Assembly (NCBI GenBank): GCA_020848545.1 | Contig: JADLHZ010000021.1 | Coordinates: 1 to 64,000, forward strand | Length of the DNA: 64,000 nt | Origin: Deltaproteobacteria bacterium | GTDB lineage: Bacteria > Myxococcota > JADLHZ01 | Reading direction: 5' to 3' | Part shown: positions 1-7,417 of the stretch, piece after piece | Layout: every line of letters begins with the position of its first letter | Position numbering within the stretch: position 1 is the stretch's first letter | Notes under the pieces: generated by a model | The model's input: only the letters and a program-made list of their open reading frames with translations | Told to the model about the DNA's origin: nothing | The model's database searches: none | Made by a program: the position numbers and the translations under genes

Positions 1-288
1 GACGATCGATGCTACGGCGACAGCCATGAACGACGTTAGCCAGCCGGCGAGCACATAGTGGCGCGTCCGCGCGAGCGCATACGTGATTGCAAGCGCACCG
101 ATGCCGAGCGCAGCCAGCCGGCCAGCTTCCGCATAGTCCGGATCGATCGCAAAACGAACCGCAGTCGAGACGGCGCCTATCGGCAACACCGCGGCGAGCG
201 TGCCGGCGAGAAACCTCGCCTTGCGCCGATCCGTCGCGTCGGTGAGTCCACGGGCGGGACTCACAAGTAGCTCGATCACGCCCCGCAT
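1..288 (-). CDS. Membrane protein N-terminus (runs off the left edge)
   Basis: Reading leftwards from an ATG at 288 the frame is open for all 96 codons to the edge of the window, so only the N-terminus is visible. The peptide begins MRGVIELLVSPARG, has a short basic stretch, then three hydrophobic segments (about residues 27-41, 57-68 and 78-96) separated by short charged turns. This is the layout of the membrane input part of a sensor kinase or a small integral membrane protein, but no signalling domain is visible, so no function is assigned. It points away from the accessory genes to its right and may be the last gene before the island. Confidence 0.55.
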   Translation of the reverse strand, partial: MRGVIELLVSPARGLTDATDRRKARFLAGTLAAVLPIGAVSTAVRFAIDPDYAEAGRLAALGIGALAITYALARTRHYVLAGWLTSFMAVAVASIV

Positions 289-363
289 TGAAATCCCCGC
301 AAAGAACGTTGATGCCAATACGCGAATACACTGTGCAAGTCGATAGAATCAGCAGAGTGGAAA

Positions 364-507
364 TCATGCCGCTACGACATAGTCGTCTGCGCCGGGCAGT
401 CGCTTTCGGATCAAATCGGCCTCGAACGTGTCGCCAGCGCGGATGCTCAGGAACCGCTCCAAGTTCGGCGCGGGGCACCTTGACCCGCGTCTCGTGAGTC
501 TTGCGCG
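364..507 (-). pseudogene. Frameshifted small-protein remnant downstream of ardA
   Basis: Immediately downstream of ardA on the same strand, one frame reads ETRVKVPRAEL. After one extra G, the next frame continues ERFLSIRAGDTF and ends DDYVVAA followed by TGA at 366-364. The two halves join into one sensible charged peptide if a single base is removed, so I read this as the frameshifted end of a small gene once cotranscribed with ardA. No family is recognised. The rest of 289-510 shows nothing else. Confidence 0.3.
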
Positions 508-510
508 TTA

Positions 511-1032
511 TCAGCGCCCGAGAACCCAGACACGCCCGTTCTCGAGCTCTATGAAGGTCACGTCTCCGTTGAGCTCGGCATCGCGGGCGAACGCGGTGTG
601 ATCGAAGTAGTAGGCGAGGCTCCCCAACACCCTCTCGAGATCGTAGGCCGCTTCAATGTACTCCTGAGCCCAAGACTCTTCGTTGTCATATTCGCCCTGG
701 TCGACGGCGACGATGTCATCGCGAAGGCTCGCGAGGTCGCTCGTGCGTCCAAGCTCGAGATACTTGTTCACCTTCTCAGCGCCGTATTCATCGACCGCTT
801 CGCTAATGCGGATCAGATTTGCGGCGCTCTCGTACTCGCCGACCTTGACACCCTCGTAGTCGTGAATCGCGGCTTCGTGCGTGGGGTGCGTCAAGCATTC
901 GGTGATGGCGGTCTGCAACTCGTCGCCACTCGCATAGTCGCTCGGGGTGATCCATCTCCCGATCAATCGGCCGTTGGTGAACTCGTGCAAATCTGCGACG
1001 TAGATCCGAAACTCGGGCTCACTGCTGTTCAT
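511..1032 (-). CDS. ardA: Antirestriction protein ArdA
   Basis: This 173-residue, strongly acidic protein has the ArdA family layout: an N-terminal IYVADLHEFTNGRLIGRWI segment, a central acidic DYEGVKVGEYES region and a C-terminal VWVLGR tail. ArdA proteins are dimeric DNA mimics that occupy type I restriction enzymes and protect incoming DNA. The length matches the usual 165-175 residues. It starts with ATG at 1032. It is carried beside a replication-relaxation gene and parB, which fits early-expressed genes of a conjugative or mobilisable element. The 262 bases upstream hold no gene. They contain two similar stretches (CAGAAACTTTG near 1109 and CAGAAAGTTTG near 1160) that could belong to its promoter. 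Confidence 0.88.
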   Translation of the reverse strand: MNSSEPEFRIYVADLHEFTNGRLIGRWITPSDYASGDELQTAITECLTHPTHEAAIHDYEGVKVGEYESAANLIRISEAVDEYGAEKVNKYLELGRTSDLASLRDDIVAVDQGEYDNEESWAQEYIEAAYDLERVLGSLAYYFDHTAFARDAELNGDVTFIELENGRVWVLGR

Positions 1033-1294
1033 CTCTGCTCCTGTGCCGCGTGGCGGCGTTCGTTGTTCGCCACCGGCCGCGGGACACGAGCTCCCGCCGA
1101 CGGGTCAGAAACTTTGTGAGAGGAGCGCACCTGCGACGAACCGAGCACCCGCGAGGAACCAGAAAGTTTGAACCCGGCCCCGTCGCGCTGAGCGCAAGGG
1201 GTGGAAGCGGCGGGCGCGAGGAGGCGGAGCCGGAAGGACGGCGGCGGCGACAACGAAAGGCGTCACGTAGCTCGTGTGCGGAACCGTCCGCCCG

Positions 1295-2428
1295 TCACGG
1301 TCGGGAATGCCGCCGTAACGGGAGATCCGATGCCGGTCGAGGTCGGCGGCTGTTTCCCCGGCTCTGTCGATGTCGGATTGCCTGTTCGATCGCTGGCATC
1401 TCCTTCGCCGGGACGCATACGCGTGCGACCCAGAGAAGTTCCTCGGAGATCGCCTGGTCGGCGCCGATCGCTACATCGAGCATCCGCCGCAAGCGCTCAC
1501 GAAGCTCATCGGGTGACGCCGGCTTCACGGGCCGAGCGCCGAAGATCTCGGCGGCAAGCTCGCCGCCAACTTCTGCCGACGCGCCAACCCGCCACGCCGG
1601 AATGTAGAATCCTTGTCGAGCGGCCGCCTTCTCGAAACACTCCCGCACGCTCTTCGCGCGAGCCGCCGAGTGACAAACGAACAAAACGACCGGCGCCTTC
1701 GTGTCAGGGTATTTCTGCGCGTAAGCGGATCGCTCGGCCACAACGCGGCCGAGCGAAAATAGATGATTGTACGGTGCGATCTTCTCGGACAGCACGCGCC
1801 CGAGCGACTTCGTCGGCCGCTCGATCTCGACGAGGTACCGCGTCGCGTCCGTCTCGAGCGTCACGTCGGGGATGACCTGCCGTCCAACGCGCTTGTTCAC
1901 GTCGCGCGGCTCGATCCAGCGAAACGCAGTATCCGCGTTCGACACCCGCCAGGTGAACGCGTCGGCGCGCCCGCGCGCGTCGAGCCATGATCCGACACCC
2001 GCCGTGACCAGATCGACGTACAGCTCGCTGATCGCGACCGCGTGCACGCGTTGCTCCCAACCGATGCGGTCGCGAAAGTAGTCGTCGTTCGGCTCCACCC
2101 CGGCGCGCCGGCACGCGAAGCGATAACCCTCGTCGGTCAGCAAGATGGCCTTGTCGCTGCTGAGCCGATCGACGAACTGCTCCTCGACGAGCCCGAGACA
2201 CACGAGCCGGCGAACGATCCAGCGGCCCGCTTCGTCGTTCACGAACGCGAGGCGCGCAATCTGCCGCACCGTCAAGCGCCGCACGCGCAACAGCTCGGTG
2301 ACCAGGAACGCCTCCCGCTCGGTCACGCGCGTGCCCGGTTTTTTGCGGCGCCACTTCTGCTTCTCTTTTCCTCCCCCTTCTTTTCCTTTTCCTATTTCCA
2401 ACTGAGTTATCTCTGTCTCTTCACTCAT
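1295..2428 (-). CDS. Replication-relaxation / MobC-like protein
   Basis: The product is 377 residues. After a lysine-rich N-terminus (residues 12-30) comes a winged-helix region (about 33-95: TEREAFLVTELLRVRRLTVR, then ARLAF, then a wing ending LLTDEGYRFA). This is the signature of the replication-relaxation family, which includes plasmid replication and relaxosome accessory proteins. The middle (130-270) carries the usual DVTLETDATRYLVEIERPTKS segment, resembling a degenerate nuclease-like fold. The start ATG at 2428 follows GGAGAGAG. Its upstream region holds hairpins and GGAGCA iterons, consistent with a DNA-binding role in replication, partition or transfer initiation. No relaxase gene lies in the window. 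Confidence 0.7.
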   Translation of the reverse strand: MSEETEITQLEIGKGKEGGGKEKQKWRRKKPGTRVTEREAFLVTELLRVRRLTVRQIARLAFVNDEAGRWIVRRLVCLGLVEEQFVDRLSSDKAILLTDEGYRFACRRAGVEPNDDYFRDRIGWEQRVHAVAISELYVDLVTAGVGSWLDARGRADAFTWRVSNADTAFRWIEPRDVNKRVGRQVIPDVTLETDATRYLVEIERPTKSLGRVLSEKIAPYNHLFSLGRVVAERSAYAQKYPDTKAPVVLFVCHSAARAKSVRECFEKAAARQGFYIPAWRVGASAEVGGELAAEIFGARPVKPASPDELRERLRRMLDVAIGADQAISEELLWVARVCVPAKEMPAIEQAIRHRQSRGNSRRPRPASDLPLRRHSRP

Positions 2429-2459
2429 TTTCTCTCTCCATCCACCTCTGCTCCGGCCA

Positions 2460-2559
2460 TCACTCCCAACTCTTCAACCCCCACCACCTGTACCCTCCTG
2501 CACTTTGGCCAAGACCCCTCAATCCAGTCGTTGGGAGTGAGGGGTCTTGGCCAAAGTGC
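2460..2559. repeat. Nested perfect inverted repeats (candidate oriT or replication hairpin)
   Basis: Bases 2500-2520 and 2539-2559 are perfect 21-base reverse complements separated by an 18-base loop. The core arm contains TTTGGCCAA. A second 11-bp perfect inverted repeat pairs TCACTCCCAAC (2460-2470) with 2530-2540, so part of the first loop can form an alternative hairpin. The site lies 30-130 bp upstream of the replication-relaxation start. A plain terminator is unlikely: there is no U-tract and the arms are unusually long. A nick/transfer origin or a replication control site is a reasonable inference. Confidence 0.7.
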
Positions 2560-2602
2560 ATCCGAAAGATCCCGTGGTGGCGGGGGCTTGCCTCCGTTTT
2601 GC

Positions 2603-2671
2603 TGCTCCATTGGCCGGAGCAGTCGTGGAGCAGTTTTTGGAGCACTCTTGGAGCATTGTTAGCGGGCTAAC
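2603..2671. repeat. GGAGCA iteron array plus GTTAGC palindrome
   Basis: GGAGCA occurs at 2616, 2627, 2639 and 2650, one helical turn apart (11, 12, 11 bp), and once inverted at 2603-2608 (TGCTCC). Immediately beyond, 2658-2671 is the palindrome GTTAGCGGGCTAAC. In the original element this array lay between the parB stop (2687-2689) and the replication-relaxation gene. Helically phased short repeats beside parB are typical of centromeres, iterons or autoregulatory operators. Which of these applies cannot be decided from sequence. Confidence 0.6.
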
Positions 2672-2686
2672 ATTGGCTTCTTGCCG

Positions 2687-2710
2687 CTAGGCTTGCGCGA
2701 CGAGCACATG
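2687..2710 (-). pseudogene. parB: Severed 3' end of parB
   Basis: If the IS21 element and one copy of its CTCGAG duplication are removed, the parB frame continues from ...SALE into HVLVAQA and a TAG at 2689-2687. These 24 bases are therefore the original end of parB, now 2.9 kb away from the rest of the gene. Confidence 0.75.
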
Positions 2711-2716
2711 CTCGAG
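2711..2716. repeat. Left copy of 6-bp target-site duplication CTCGAG
   Basis: CTCGAG directly abuts the TGCGCG left terminus of the IS element. The identical hexamer abuts the TGCGCA right terminus at 5646-5651. The reconstructed target is in frame within parB, which supports the assignment. Confidence 0.75.
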
Positions 2717-2733
2717 TGCGCGTTTCGCTCCTT

Positions 2734-2854
2734 CGTGATCACCCGTTTCGGAGCATCGTGATCACTCGTTTCGGTGGTCGTGATCACCGGGATCGGGCGT
2801 CGTGATCACGTGTTTCGGAGCATCGTGATCACCCGTTTCGGTCATCGTGATCAC
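2734..2854. repeat. Six CGTGATCAC boxes phased at 22-23 bp (IS21 left end)
   Basis: CGTGATCAC starts at 2734, 2757, 2779, 2801, 2824 and 2846, so successive boxes are 22 or 23 bp apart, about two helical turns. The spacers share CGTTTCGG or a relative. Matching GATCACGA boxes occur at the right end (5601 and 5623, 22 bp apart, opposite orientation). IS21-family ends are known to carry several subterminal transposase-binding repeats, so these are most likely IstA sites. Confidence 0.75.
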
Positions 2855-2965
2855 CGCCGCGCCGATAACGACGCAGGGCGGCAAAGCGGCCCGAGGTAGG
2901 ACCGCAGCCCAAGACGCTCGGATGGTCGCACAACGCGATCCGTCTCCTCACCGCGAGGAGGCGCG

Positions 2966-4540
2966 ATGGCAACGGAGCGACTGACGATGCTGAACATCAG
3001 GGAGATATTACGGCAGAAGTGGATGCTCGAACGGAGCCACCGGGAGGTGGCGGCGAGCATTGGGCGAAGCCCGGGGATGGTTGGCCAGACCATGATCCGC
3101 GCCAAGGCGGCGGGGCTTGATTGGGCCGCCGTCGAGAAGCTCGGCGATCTGGAACTCGAGACGAAGCTTTACGGTCCGAGGGCGGCGGCGGGAGAGAGCC
3201 GGCCGATGCCGGACGCAGCATGGTTGCACGACGAGCTGCACAGAGACGGCGTGACCCTCGAGCTCTTGCACATGGAGTACTTGGCGAAGGAGCCGCAGGG
3301 CTACCGCTACACGCAGTTCTGCAAGCACTACCGCGACTGGGTCGACGGACAGCGCATCAGCATGCGTCAGATCCACAAGGGCGGCGAGAAGACGTTCGTC
3401 GACTTCTCGGGCAAGCGGCCGTCGATCACGGACCGGCTCACCGGCGAGAAGATCCCGGTGGAGCTGTTTGTCGCCGTGCTCGGCGCGTCGAGCTACACCT
3501 ACGCCGAGGCGACGCGATCGCAGAAGCTCACGGATTGGCTCAGCGCGCACGTGCATGCGCTCGAGTTCTTCGAGGGCGCGACGACGGCGCTGGTGCCGGA
3601 TCAGCTGCGGAGCGCCGTGACGGTGCCGTGTCGCTACGAGCCGGAGATCAACCGAAGCTACCTCGAGCTCTCGCAGCACTACGGCATGGTCGTGTTGCCG
3701 GCCCGGCCGAGAAAACCGAAAGACAAGGCGAAGGTCGAGACGGCCGTGCGGCTCGCGCAGCGCTGGATCCTCGCCGTGATCCGAAACGAGATCTTCTACA
3801 GCCTCGCCGAGCTGAACACGCGCATCCGGGAGCTGCTCGTGGTCTTCAACGAGCGGCCGATGCGCTACTACGGCAACGAGAGCCGTCGCGAGCGCTACCT
3901 GCGGCTCGACAAGCCGCACTTGAAGCCGCTGCCAGCGACGCGCTTCGACCTCTGCGAGTGGCGCGTCTGCAAGCCGAACATCGACTACCACGTCGAGGTC
4001 GAGAAGCACTTCTACTCGGTCTTGTACACGCTGCGCCATCACCAGCTCGATGTGCGGATCGGCACGGCCACGGTCGAGGTGTACCTGCACGGCGAGCGCG
4101 TCGCCGCCCACAAACGCAGCTTCGAGCCGTACCAGTTCACGACGATCAAGGAGCACATGCCGAAGGCGCACCAGGCGCACGCCGACTACTCGCCGTCGCG
4201 GGTGATCGCGTGGGGCAAGGCGATCGGGCCGAAGACCGGCGAGTTGTTCGAGAAGATCCTCGCCGAGCGGCCGCACCCCGAGCAGGGCTTCCGTGCGTGC
4301 ATGGGCATCCTCCGGCTCGCAAAGAAAGGCGGCTACGAGAAGGAACGGCTCGAGGCGGCGTGTACCCGCGCACTCGCGCTCGGCCTGCGGTCGCGCCGCC
4401 AGATCGAGAGCGTGCTCAAGCGCGGGCTCGACAAGATGCCGCTGCCGAAGACCTTTGACACCCAACCAACCAAGCAGCTCGTGCACGAGAACGTGCGCGG
4501 CGCCGCGTACTACGACGACGAGGAGATCCCATCGTGTTGA
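2966..4540 (+). CDS. istA: IS21 family transposase IstA
   Basis: The 524-residue transposase of the element catalyses strand transfer at the IS ends. An N-terminal helix-turn-helix (about residues 8-50, LERSHREVAASIGRSPGMVG) binds the terminal repeats. The retroviral-integrase-like DDE core shows FVDFSGKR (first Asp), LVPDQLRSAV (second Asp) and KDKAKVETAV (Glu). A C-terminal domain with the YHVEVEKHFYSV segment follows. Length matches IS21-type IstA. The start follows a strong GAGGAGG at about 2952-2958. The stop overlaps the istB start (GTGTTGA), so IstB is translationally coupled. No frameshift or loss of catalytic residues is seen. Confidence 0.93.
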   Translation: MATERLTMLNIREILRQKWMLERSHREVAASIGRSPGMVGQTMIRAKAAGLDWAAVEKLGDLELETKLYGPRAAAGESRPMPDAAWLHDELHRDGVTLELLHMEYLAKEPQGYRYTQFCKHYRDWVDGQRISMRQIHKGGEKTFVDFSGKRPSITDRLTGEKIPVELFVAVLGASSYTYAEATRSQKLTDWLSAHVHALEFFEGATTALVPDQLRSAVTVPCRYEPEINRSYLELSQHYGMVVLPARPRKPKDKAKVETAVRLAQRWILAVIRNEIFYSLAELNTRIRELLVVFNERPMRYYGNESRRERYLRLDKPHLKPLPATRFDLCEWRVCKPNIDYHVEVEKHFYSVLYTLRHHQLDVRIGTATVEVYLHGERVAAHKRSFEPYQFTTIKEHMPKAHQAHADYSPSRVIAWGKAIGPKTGELFEKILAERPHPEQGFRACMGILRLAKKGGYEKERLEAACTRALALGLRSRRQIESVLKRGLDKMPLPKTFDTQPTKQLVHENVRGAAYYDDEEIPSC

Positions 4541-5271
4541 ACGAACCGACCTATCAAGCGCTGTGCGAGATGAAGCTCATCGGCATGGCCAACGCCTGGC
4601 GCGAGCAACAGAAGAACCCAGAGTTCACGAGCATGGCCTTCGACGAACGCTTCGCGATGCTCGCCGAGGCCGAGAAGATCTACCGGCTCAATCAGCGCAT
4701 CAAGCGCAGCCTGCGCGCGGCCAAGCTCAAGCAGTCGCATGCGTGCATCGAGGACATCGAGTATGCAGCCAAGCGCGAGCTCGACAAGGCCGTCATGCGG
4801 CAACTCGCGACGTGTCGCTGGGTGACCGAGCACCAGACGGTGATCGTAACTGGCGCGACTGGCACCGGGAAGACCTTCATCGCGTGCGCGCTCGCGCAGC
4901 AGGCGATGCGCCAAGGCTTCCGTGCCCTCTATCGCCGCGCCAACCGCTTCTTTGCCGAACTGCTCGCCGCGCACGCCGACGGCAGCTATCCGCGGCTCCT
5001 GCAGAAGTACTCAAAGCTCGACGTGCTCATCATCGACGATTTCGCCAAGGGCACGATCACCGAGCAGCAGCGCAAGGACCTCGACGAGGTGCTCGACGAT
5101 CGCTACGGCGAGCGTTCGACGATCATCGCGAGCCAGGTGCCGACACGGCAGTGGCACGACTACCTCGCCGATCCCACGACCGCCGACGCGATCTGCGAGC
5201 GCCTGTTGCACCGCGCGCACAAGATCACGCTGAAGGGTCCGTCGCGGAGAAAGGAGGAGCTGGCGGAGTGA
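4534..5271 (+). CDS. istB: IS21 family helper ATPase IstB
   Basis: This 245-residue AAA+ ATPase is the DnaC/DnaA-like transposition helper of IS21 elements; it activates IstA and influences target choice. Walker A is GATGTGKTF (about residue 108) and Walker B is LIIDDFAK (about 166). The N-terminal helical region (residues 1-90) contains the family's LNEPTYQALCEMKLIGMA. It begins with GTG at 4534 inside the end of istA. The C-terminus (SRRKEELAE) is complete. Downstream to the right IS terminus there are 374 bases without a gene. Confidence 0.92.
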   Translation: MLNEPTYQALCEMKLIGMANAWREQQKNPEFTSMAFDERFAMLAEAEKIYRLNQRIKRSLRAAKLKQSHACIEDIEYAAKRELDKAVMRQLATCRWVTEHQTVIVTGATGTGKTFIACALAQQAMRQGFRALYRRANRFFAELLAAHADGSYPRLLQKYSKLDVLIIDDFAKGTITEQQRKDLDEVLDDRYGERSTIIASQVPTRQWHDYLADPTTADAICERLLHRAHKITLKGPSRRKEELAE

Positions 5272-5645
5272 GCGCCGGCGATGCCGAATTGGGGGATGGC
5301 GCGGTAAGGGTCGAGCCGCCCGCGCGTCCTATAAGTCAAATGCGTGCGCTTTTTTCGGGCCGACCTCGGAAAAATCGGAAAGGAAGGGTGCAAGCGTCGC
5401 TTCGCTCCGAGAACCAAGGATGACGCCTTCGGCGTCGTTAACCTTGGCCGGCTGCGCCGGCGGGGCGCCAGTCGCGCTGGCTGGTTCGAAGGCCCCGCGC
5501 TGGCGCCCGGAGAACGGACGAGGCAAGGCATGACGTATCGAGGCGAATGAGGTAGAAGGCGTTCAACATACAACGCGACCAAAGAGCGTCGCTGCGCTCC
5601 GATCACGATGGCCGAACGGAGTGATCACGATGAGCGAAATGCGCA
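5272..5645. other. Non-coding right end of the IS21 element
   Basis: No gene is supported in these 374 bases apart from the last 21 bases of the parB reading frame. The last 45 bases hold two GATCACGA boxes (5601 and 5623) and the right terminal repeat. The final 110 or so bases are closely similar to the 139-bp insertion in the PIN toxin gene at 13503-13641. Confidence 0.7.
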
Positions 5646-6392
5646 CTCGAGCGCTGACAGAATCGAGCGCACCTGACCTTCTTTGATCTCGTCGAGCTCG
5701 TCCGATGTCTCGACAATGATCTCCGCACGGAAAGCGCCGTTTGGCGACGCGAAGCGCTGCTTGTGCGCGAACGATGCCGACGTCGGCTTTGCGTCTTTGG
5801 GCTTCGCGCTCATCGCGCCGGACGAGAGCTGGCGAACGACGTCAAGCGCGGCGGTCAGGCCGTCCTTCTTGAAGACCTGCGCCGCACGCGCCGCCTGCTC
5901 GAAGCGAAGTCCTTCGCGCCGGATCGCGACGAGCACTTTTTGATCGAGCTTGAGCAAGCTGAGATGCCGGCGCACCCAGCTCGACGACTTGCCGATCCGC
6001 TTTGCCAGCGCCTCGGTGTCGCCATCGTTCTGCGCGAGCATCGTCTTGAGCGCCTCGGCGACATCGATCGCCGGGAGATCTTCGCGTTGCACGTTCTCGA
6101 TGAGCTGCACCTCGCGTGTTTCCTCGGCGCTCGTCTCGCGGACGATCGTCGGCACCTGCGCGAGCCCGGCGAGCTTGGCGGCCTCGTATCGGCGGTGCCC
6201 CGCGATGATGCGATACCGCCCGGCGCCGATCGCCGCGACGACGAGCGGCTGGATGATACCGTGCGCGCGGATCGAGTCGGCGAGCTCGTCGATGCCGCTC
6301 ATTTTTCCGCGGACGTTCTGGGGGTCCGGTTCGAGATGAATCAAAGGCATGGAGTGAATACTGTGGGACGAAATTGTGGTGGCGTCGTTCAA
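5625..6392 (-). CDS. parB: ParB/RepB/Spo0J family partition protein, tail replaced by IS
   Basis: The 255-residue protein has the ParB N-terminal nucleotide-binding domain (about residues 17-110, with the GHRRYEAAKLAG box that binds CTP in this family). A KorB-type helix-turn-helix follows (about 125-170, TEALAKRIGKSSSWVRRHLS). It marks DNA for segregation, normally with a ParA that is absent here. The last six residues (CAFRSS) and the TGA are encoded by the IS21 right terminus; the native end was HVLVAQA. The loss is confined to the extreme C-terminus, so DNA binding is probably kept. The upstream AT-rich gap (6393-6583) holds candidate operators. Confidence 0.85.
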   Translation of the reverse strand: MNDATTISSHSIHSMPLIHLEPDPQNVRGKMSGIDELADSIRAHGIIQPLVVAAIGAGRYRIIAGHRRYEAAKLAGLAQVPTIVRETSAEETREVQLIENVQREDLPAIDVAEALKTMLAQNDGDTEALAKRIGKSSSWVRRHLSLLKLDQKVLVAIRREGLRFEQAARAAQVFKKDGLTAALDVVRQLSSGAMSAKPKDAKPTSASFAHKQRFASPNGAFRAEIIVETSDELDEIKEGQVRSILSALECAFRSS

Positions 6393-6421
6393 GGGTAACC
6401 TCCTGGCATCACCAATTAATC

Positions 6422-6457
6422 ATTTGTATTTACATGTCAATAATAATACTTACAAAT
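6422..6457. promoter_or_regulatory. AT-rich inverted repeat upstream of parB
   Basis: ATTTGTA (6422-6428) and TACAAAT (6451-6457) are perfect reverse complements flanking a 22-base AT-rich spacer. They lie 30-65 bp upstream of the parB start in a stretch far richer in A+T than its surroundings. This is a plausible parB promoter/operator. No consensus pair of hexamers stands out. Confidence 0.4.
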
Positions 6458-6481
6458 TACGGGGTGTTAGAGTGATGTCGA

Positions 6482-6583
6482 TTCACCCCTTGCTGAGGGG
6501 TGAATAAAGAATGAAACATCACTTACACTTGTAGAAATTACAATTCTACAGCAATATACCCCTATAAAAGGGGTGTTCTGCAA
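6482..6583. promoter_or_regulatory. Three inverted repeats upstream of abiEi
   Basis: Three palindromes lie within 100 bp upstream of the AbiEi start. They are TTCACCCC/GGGGTGAA (6482-6504), TGTAGAA/TTCTACA (about 6531-6551) and ACCCCT/AGGGGT flanking ATAAA just before the start codon. The first and third share a CCCCT...GGGGT core. AbiEi antitoxins are known to repress their own operon by binding inverted repeats, so the CCCCT repeats are the likely operators. The TATAAA within the last repeat may be the -10. Confidence 0.5.
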
Positions 6584-7417
6584 ATGAAAAGTCACGACGC
6601 CCCGGCGAAAACGCTGGGACCACAAGCAGCACGTGTCGTCGTCGAGCTGAACGAGGCGCGGCGCAACGTCTTCTCGGTGGAAGACGTCAGCGCTGTCACA
6701 GGCCTGAGCGAGAAGTCCGCTCGGAACCTCGCGGGGAAGTTGGTGGCGAAGGGCATCGCCACCCGGCTCAAACCGGGCCTCTTCATCCTCGTTCCGTTCG
6801 AGCTCGGTCGCGAACGAAACTACACGGGAAACCCATACATTCTTGCACGCGAGATGCTTCGGGGACGCGACTATTATATGTCGCACGCGTCGGCGATGGA
6901 CCTGCATCGTATGGTTACGCAGCCGCAGCTCGTGGTCTACGCCACCAGCACCCACCCCCTTCGCTCGAGAACGATTCAAGGCACGGAGTTTCGCTTCGTG
7001 CGCTGCAAACCAGAGCATCTCTTTGGCGTCATGGATCATTGGTTGGACAAGACGACCACCGTCAAAGTCAGCGACCTCGAGCGCACGATCATCGACGGGC
7101 TCAAACAACCCGAGTACAGCGGAGGCTTCTCCGAGGTGGCCAAAGGGTACTGGATGCGACGCAACGACATCGATGCAAAACGACTCGTCGACTACGCGAT
7201 GCGCCTCGACGTGGGGGCGGTGACTCGGCGGCTCGGCTTCTTGCTCGAGACGTGCAAGGTCGATGCACCAAGCGAAATGGAGCGCCTCTGCGACAGCCTC
7301 AGCGCCACGTATCAACTGCTCGACCCCACTCTGCCAGCCGAGGGGCATTTTCTCGCGCGTTGGCGCTTGCGAATCAACGTCAATGAGGACGAGATCGCGG
7401 CGGCTCGAGGCTCATGA
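6584..7417 (+). CDS. abiEi: AbiEi-type antitoxin / autorepressor
   Basis: This 277-residue protein is the antitoxin of a type IV AbiE toxin-antitoxin pair. An N-terminal winged-helix domain (about residues 12-75, VFSVEDVSAVTGLSEKSARN, then a wing ending RLKPGLFILVP) would bind the operator. The larger C-terminal domain (80-260) has the family's YYMSHASAMDLHRM, VSDLERTIIDGL and LLETCKV segments. It overlaps the toxin gene by 4 bp (ATGA), so both are made together. Known AbiE systems cause abortive infection or stabilise mobile DNA. No defect is visible. Confidence 0.88.
   Translation: MKSHDAPAKTLGPQAARVVVELNEARRNVFSVEDVSAVTGLSEKSARNLAGKLVAKGIATRLKPGLFILVPFELGRERNYTGNPYILAREMLRGRDYYMSHASAMDLHRMVTQPQLVVYATSTHPLRSRTIQGTEFRFVRCKPEHLFGVMDHWLDKTTTVKVSDLERTIIDGLKQPEYSGGFSEVAKGYWMRRNDIDAKRLVDYAMRLDVGAVTRRLGFLLETCKVDAPSEMERLCDSLSATYQLLDPTLPAEGHFLARWRLRINVNEDEIAAARGS

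Larger units (their letters stand above)
2717..5645 (+). mobile_element. IS21-family insertion sequence, 2,929 bp
   Basis: The element begins TGCGCGTTTCGCTCC and ends with the complement of TGCGCATTTCGCTCA, giving near-matching terminal inverted repeats with the TG...CA tips typical of IS21. Inside are istA and istB overlapping by 7 bp, the diagnostic two-gene arrangement. The left end carries six phased CGTGATCAC boxes and the right end two related boxes, as expected for IstA-binding subterminal repeats. It is flanked by a 6-bp duplication, CTCGAG. The insertion replaces the last seven residues of ParB. Both genes and both ends look intact, so it may be active. Confidence 0.88.

Noticed and set aside
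2500-2559. Simple rho-independent terminator
   Set aside because: The 21-bp arms with an 18-base loop and no U-tract do not fit, and the site lies upstream of a gene rather than after one.
2734-2854. CRISPR-like regular repeats
   Set aside because: The repeated unit is only 9 bp with 13-14 bp spacers that are themselves similar, and it lies inside an IS21 terminus with matching boxes at the other end.
3008-4486. 492-residue open frame antisense to istA
   Set aside because: It is the long mirror frame expected opposite a high-GC gene; the plus strand encodes a complete IstA with catalytic motifs, and the antisense peptide has no domain.
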